From: Diadophis punctatus similis
Taxonomy: Eukaryota; Chordata; Lepidosauria; Squamata; Dipsadidae
DNA length: 64,000 nucleotides
Assembly: GCA_023053685.1 (NCBI GenBank)
Contig: JALIGW010000003.1
Location: 45,487,996-45,551,995, forward strand
Reading direction: 5' to 3'
The translations under genes were made by a program, and so were the position numbers. Shown in pieces: positions 51,734 through 64,000 of the stretch (within the stretch, counting starts at the first letter, position 1; each line of letters begins with the position of its first letter). A model generated the notes under the pieces. It saw only the letters and a program-made list of their open reading frames with translations, had not been told where the DNA came from and searched no databases.

Positions 51734-53312
51734 TGCAGAAAGTAAAGTTTTGACTGAGTGATTGTTAGAATTAGTTGGACCTACATTGTAAAAACAAGTA
51801 ATCCTGACAATCTGGGTTGGGTTCTCAAGTACCAATACATCCATAATCATAATATGGATATGAGACTTATGAGATGTTCAGGAAATTTGGAATCAGTTTT
51901 ACTAAAGTTGCTCACCCAAATTACTTACAATATCTAGTGGTTTTACTGAAAACATACCATTTCCTTCTTAGAACATTCAAGTCCTTGCAAAAGCCACAAT
52001 ATTCCAAACAAATTTGAAATGGCTCAAGTACAACTAGCTCAGAAGACCCAGAGATGTTCTGGTTTGAACGCAACAGAGCTGTTTCATACTCAGAATGCCT
52101 TGTACTCCCCAACTTCACCCACATAAAGGGCAGGATTCTTTTCCTCTTAACAAAGAGAGTCAACTTCATTCAATAAGATATGATAAATTGTAGCCTGGTG
52201 TATTTCAGTAGCCCTGCAACACAATCTCTGCATATAGGAAACATGTCGCGTATAATGTAGTAAACAACATACTCATTTTTCCACGTATTTGCCCATTGCA
52301 TATTCTTTACATGCAAAGCTTCCAAATCAAAGAATGGTGTAATATGGCAAACTGATGCCGATGTCTTGAAATTTTATTCCTGCTAATGTAAATATCAAGA
52401 TAAAGTTTATCTCCAGTTTTCCAGCAAACTGTCTCCTGGAGTAGGCAGAGCAAAAAAACTAGATTACTCTTTACTGCAACAGTAAAAGCAAACTGGTCCT
52501 GAAGCATCATCTCAAGCTTTAATAGAAAAAATAGTAATGGTAATAATTTAGTAAATCAGCATATGGTTCGTATGTAAAACTACCTCTGGAGATCAAAAAC
52601 TGTATTTCAGGCCCGATTCAATTTGTGCTCACACCTCATAAAAGCTTTCCATCAGCTGTGAATTGCTTTGTGTATCATGCTAAACAAAATGTAGGCAACT
52701 TGAAGACCAGGACTGTATGAGCCTCCCAAATCCCTTTCTGCTGAGATCAGTTTTCTATTATTTTGGAATGAGAAGTGGTGAAATATGAATAAGGATTAAC
52801 TCTTCCTTCATCCAATGTATACTTCTACCTACTTTCCAACCTGTTCATTGTCCCTTCCAACATTGTTAAGTATTGATTATGGCCATCAACAGATTGCCTA
52901 TCTAACCCCTACAAACAAGACTGCTACATTAAAACCACCTCCTATTCTGGCACTTCAGGTTTAGGAAAATTGCTCACTATCATTGTGCAGGTTTTGGGTT
53001 TATGCAACTCATGTTGTCACTTATTTGTACCCCGCATTTATTTTTACAAATAATCCAAGGCACTGAATATATCTAACACACCTTTTTCCTCCCATTTCCC
53101 CCACCACAACCCTGTGAGGTGTGTTGGACTGAGAGTGAATCTCGGATAACAAAATATTAAATAAGTCAGATATTTTTTAACATATTGTTCAAATAAAAGA
53201 GCTATACTTGTTCTAATCCAGTATGTTTTTCTGCCCACAGCCAACACAATTTTAACTATTTCTAGTTTGGACATGTTAAGGCACATTCTTTCATTTAGGG
53301 GAAAGCAAAATA
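51734..53312. other. intergenic, nothing recognised
   Basis: Between the two genes. Several minus frames of about 65-105 codons exist, but none shows family motifs or splice framing. Confidence 0.4.
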
Positions 53313-54627
53313 CCAGTAGTTCTCGACTTACAACCACAATTGAGTCCAAAATTCCCATTGCTAAGCAAGACAGTTAACGTATTTTTCGGAGTATAAGACC
53401 ATCCTTTTGCCCCCCCAAGAGGGTGGAAATGTCGGTGCATCTTATACACTGAATACAGCCATTTTTGGCCTCTCGAAGCCCTGCCCCTGCATCCCATTGC
53501 GAAAAATGGGCCCCTTTTCACAAAAATGGGGTGCACAGAGAGTTTGGGAAGCCTGCAGAGCAGGGGTGAAATGCTCCCGGTTCGCTTTTACCTGTCTGTC
53601 GTCGGTGAGCCGATCACGCAGGTAGCGCGGCGCTCCACCCACCCACCAGGACACCACCATTTGAGTTCTTTTACCTTCTGCGCATGCAGAAGGTAAAAGG
53701 CGGCACATTTTACCTGCGCGATCGGCTCACCGACGACAGACAGGTAAAAGTGAACGGGGAACATTTCACCTCTGCTGCAGAGCACTCCTAGGAGGTGGGG
53801 GAAGGCAAAAACACTGTTTTTGCAAAAAAAGGGTGAAAAACAGGGGGTTTTTTGCACCCCATCTCCTAGGAGCGCTCTGCAGGCTTCCCAAACCCTCTGC
53901 ATGCATGACTGGAGGAATTCTGGGAGTTGAAGTCCACTAGTCTTAAAGCTGTAAAGTTTGAAGACTCCTGGGTTAGGGGTGCAAGGGTCTTCAAACTTGG
54001 CAAGTTTAAGACTTGTCGACGTCAACTCCCATTCCTGAGCTAGCATGACTGGAGGAGGAATTCTGGGAGTTGAAGTCAACAAGTCTTAAAGCTGTCAAGT
54101 TTGAAGGTTGTAAAGTATACATGGTTGTAAAAAGTATACATGGTTGTAAAAAGTATTCTGCTACACTGGTATTTTATTAAATATTACACCATTTGGTTCA
54201 AAATACTTTTTTCCTTGTTTTCCTCCTCTAAAATCTAGGTCGTCTTATACTCCGGTGCGTCTTATACTCTGAAAAATACGGGTAAATGAGTTTTACTCCA
54301 TTTTACCACCTTTTTTTGCCAGTTAAGTGAATCTCTGCAGTTAAGTTAGCAACAGTTAAGTGAATTAGGCTTCCCCATTGACTTTGCTCATCAAGTCGCA
54401 AAGATAATCATATGACCTGGAATACTGCAAGTGTCATAAATACCTGCCAGTTGCCAGGCATCTAAATTTTGATCACGTGACCACAGGGATGCTACAATGG
54501 CATATTTGTGAAAAACAGCACTTAAAACCATTTTTATAGTGACCATTCAAAGTTAAAAATGGCACTTTTTCAGTGCCATTTTAACTCTGAATGGTCACTG
54601 GACAAATGGTTTTAAGTCAAGGACCTG
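53313..54627. mobile_element. triply nested DNA elements
   Basis: The outer MITE (AGTAGTTCTCGACTTACAAC to TTTTAAGTCAAGGACCTG) is split by a CGTATTTTTCGGAGTATAAG element (about 53378-54281), which contains a hAT element (53561-53774) and one or two palindromic MITE arms (53911-54106). Confidence 0.75.
53561..53774. mobile_element. hAT-type element with perfect duplication
   Basis: Ends CAGGGGTGAAATGCTCCC and GGGAACATTTCACCTCTG, flanked by CTGCAGAG at 53553-53560 and 53775-53782. A long internal hairpin (TTTACCTGTCTGTCGTCGGT and complement). Confidence 0.9.
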
Positions 54628-54842
54628 CATGCTTTCATAAATACTGAATACCAGTTTATGATATGCCAGGAATTTCTAAAGTCTAATTTATCATTCTGAA
54701 CATGAACACTTCTCAGATTAAGAGGAGTTAAATATTCAGTGATTCCATGTAATGTAATTTTATAAAAATCAAAACTCTCACACTAGTAAGTTAGCTCAAA
54801 AGAACTGTATTGTTAGCTGAAATATATGTATCTATATTGCCA

Positions 54843-61952
<7,110 letters not shown>

Positions 61953-62060
61953 CTTGGCGTCTCACTTCAGCGGAAAAAGGAACCAGGCTTTCACTTCCGC
62001 CGGTATTACCGCGCCCAGTCTCGCGGGATGAGAGCTCAGGCGAGCCACGTGAATTAGCCG
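61953..62060 (-). promoter_or_regulatory. RPL10A promoter and 5'-TOP start
   Basis: Upstream of the ATG the minus strand reads CCTTTTTCCGCTGAAGTGAG; a C followed by a pyrimidine run is the TOP element of ribosomal-protein mRNAs, giving an inferred 5' UTR of about 27 bases (start near 61979). GGCGGAAGTGAAAG (ETS-type site) and CATCCCGCGAGACTG lie just upstream, with CACGTG (E-box) near 62047. The whole 61640-62230 stretch is CpG-rich. TOP mRNAs are translated under mTOR/LARP1 control, so the same is expected here. Confidence 0.8.
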
Positions 62061-62501
62061 CTTCAGGTTTGGGGCGGGGTTTCTTCTAATGGAGGCCGTC
62101 AGGAGGTGGCGCTTATGGAGTGACTTGTTACACCCCCACCCCCGATTGAAAGAGGGTTCGTAGCTAGCGGTGCTTTGGAGGATAGATTTGGATCGTTGAG
62201 ATCGGAGCGTTGCGAAGGCTCTCAGTGAATTAAGAAATTGTTCTTTTCTAAATGCCCTTAACTGGAGTGTTTTGAGTTATCCCTTGAATGGATTCTGGAA
62301 TAGGTCCCGGAGTTCAGTCCCCAGAACAGCAGCTCATCACATCTATCCATCGGTGATCACTTCTTATAAACGAGCTTCTGGAGACTGGAACAATTGCTTG
62401 TGACTGCCGAGTTTAAGATGACATAAACCATCTTCGACTTGCATCTTTTCAGATTGTATCATTGGTGAAATGGAAGACATTTAATCCACTTGTTTTGGTT
62501 T
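62061..62501. other. CpG-island shoulder and flank, no gene
   Basis: GC content falls leaving the RPL10A promoter. No divergent exon or TOP-like start was seen on the plus strand. Confidence 0.4.
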
Positions 62502-62898
62502 ACAGGTAGTCCTTGACTTACAACAGTTCATTTAGTGACTGTTCCAAAGTTACAACAGCACTGGGGAAAAAGTGACTTATGGCCATTTTTCAGTCATTTT
62601 TTATGACTTTTATAAAATCACCATGATCAGGTGATCAAAATTCAGATGCTTGGCAACTGGCTCATACTTACGACTTGCTGTGTCCTAGGATCAGGTGATC
62701 ATTTTTTGTGACCTGACAAGCAAAGTCAACGGGGAAGCCAGATTCACTTAACAACTGGGTTACTAATTTATCAGTGGCAGTGATATACTTAACTGTGGCA
62801 AGAAAGGTCATAAAATGGGGCAAAATTAACTTAACAAATGTCTCACTTAACAACAGAATTTTTGGGTTCAATTGTGGTCGTAGGTCTAGGACTGTCTG
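62502..62898. mobile_element. MITE-like element, TCCTTGACTTAC family
   Basis: ACAGGTAGTCCTTGACTTAC start, GTGGTCGTAGGTCTAGGACTGTCTGT end, inner landmarks CATGATCAGGTGATC and GTGACCTGACAAGC. Confidence 0.72.
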
Positions 62899-64000
62899 TA
62901 TTGGTTTTAAGCTTCTAGTTCTATCTAGGTTTCTACTGCAATTACGATTGCTTGAGTCTCTGTCAGGTGTCTTCTATTACATCAATATCTACTTCTCAAT
63001 GGTGTCTCTGTAGAATAATTGTGGTTCTGGGCATGATGCTATTACTATTCTCGCCAGTTGCCAGCCCTCTTCTATTTTCAGGAACATTACATCTTGTGCC
63101 TAAAATACTGCTGGTAATTTTGCTGACTGATCATAATCCTGCAATCCCTAACACAATCCTGAGAGAAACGGGCTATAAAACTGGGTAATTAATTAATTAA
63201 TTCTGAATTAATTAATTAATTAATTCTGACAGATTTATTGCGTTTAGCCTAATAGGAGAAAGATAAGAATGTTTTTGGCCGTTTTTAAAGTAAAACGCCA
63301 TAAATCTCCAAAAGAATGTCTTCTCCGGAGAAAGAATTTTTACCCCTCCTCGGCCAGCCGGGTGAAGAAAGAAAAAGATCTCAAGAGGCACCCTATTTGC
63401 CAGCACCTTCTTCGCTTCTAATAACTGCACCAAGAAAGACTGACATCGCACCTCTACAAACCATCCTCTGCTACCATGTTGGGATAAGAATTACTCTTAT
63501 CAGAGGCGAAATGAATTTTTTCCTGGAACTCTGACATTGTCAAAATAAACCACATTATAATTCTAATGTATAAGATATTTATTTCTTATCAAAAATAGTT
63601 AATTACATTCTGGCTATATAAAAGAGATGTTGCTTCATCAGAAGCAGAGAACAAAAGGGAAGAAAGGAATGTACACATGCGTACTAGGAACATTATAATC
63701 ACGTGCTCAGGAATAAACCATTATATTTGATAGGGATGCATCTCCCTGTATATACATGTAACAGGCAACATAAAATCACTGCGTGACAGAGAGCAATTTT
63801 ATACCTGGAGTTTATTTCAGGCCAGACAAAGGTATATTCTGAAATTCCAATGAAACAAAATGAGGTTCTTAATCTGCTGCAGTGACTACTTAAAGCATTG
63901 ATTTAATAGTTTGAATTTTTGCTCCACTTGATTGGGGATAATCTGGACTACAGTATATTAATTTTAATTCCAAGCTCTTCCAAATTGTACATTTTCTTTA
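62899..64000. other. intergenic; nothing recognised
   Basis: Contains a TTAA-rich palindromic TAAT repeat at 63187-63228. No FANCE-like exon was identified, though that gene neighbours RPL10A in mammals. Confidence 0.4.

Noticed and set aside
62899..64000. FANCE exons expected from mammalian gene order
   Set aside because: No splice-flanked coding stretch resembling FANCE could be recognised; it may lie beyond the window.

Overview
The window is nuclear DNA of a squamate reptile, almost certainly a snake. It carries two intron-bearing protein genes, both on the minus strand, in a dense background of transposable elements. The snake assignment rests on CR1-type LINE 3' ends that run into (AATAG)n tails (39632-40620 and 59810-60208), many tRNA-derived squamate SINEs that end in an AATAAATAAAT or CTATTGCT tail, and long TA, TTCC and TTTA microsatellites.

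Genes. (1) RPL10A (ribosomal protein uL1), 54843-61952 minus: six coding exons give a complete 217-residue protein with every splice phase consistent, a 5'-TOP start and a CpG-island promoter. (2) An IRAG/LRMP-family gene, 18823-47064 minus: I pieced it together from 18 short exons. It has the conserved family core (EQDVEAAF motif, coiled coils), an RRRVSIAVVP exon and a C-terminal membrane segment, which suggests a tail-anchored ER protein that binds the IP3 receptor. Two exon joins (exon 3 to 4, exon 16 to 17) are unresolved in frame. Mammals carry IRAG1 near TEAD1 and IRAG2 on the TEAD4/ITPR2 chromosome arm. A relative beside RPL10A, in the TEAD3/ITPR3 region, may be the third copy from the vertebrate genome duplications.

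Layout. 1-4.7 kb: a hAT-like element with an 8-bp target duplication holds a 3.8-kb TA-flanked fold-back element. 4.7-13.5 kb: gene-poor, with a 2.3-kb L1-type insertion (7414-9741) that has an intact ORF1, no ORF2 and a 17-bp target duplication. This is the best candidate here for something undescribed. 13.7-14.4 kb: an orphan CpG island. 15-20 kb: repeats with hammerhead-ribozyme-like cores. 18.8-47.1 kb: the IRAG-family gene, with introns full of SINEs, LINE ends and hAT MITEs. 47-54.8 kb: intergenic nested DNA elements. 54.8-62.1 kb: RPL10A, whose fourth intron holds a broken Tc1 transposon with clean ends. 62.1-64 kb: intergenic. I saw no TEAD3 or FANCE exons, no tRNA or rRNA genes and no CRISPR array.

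Limits: exon boundaries were placed by eye from splice consensus, phase and remembered family similarity. Transposon family names are superfamily-level guesses from termini and target-site lengths.
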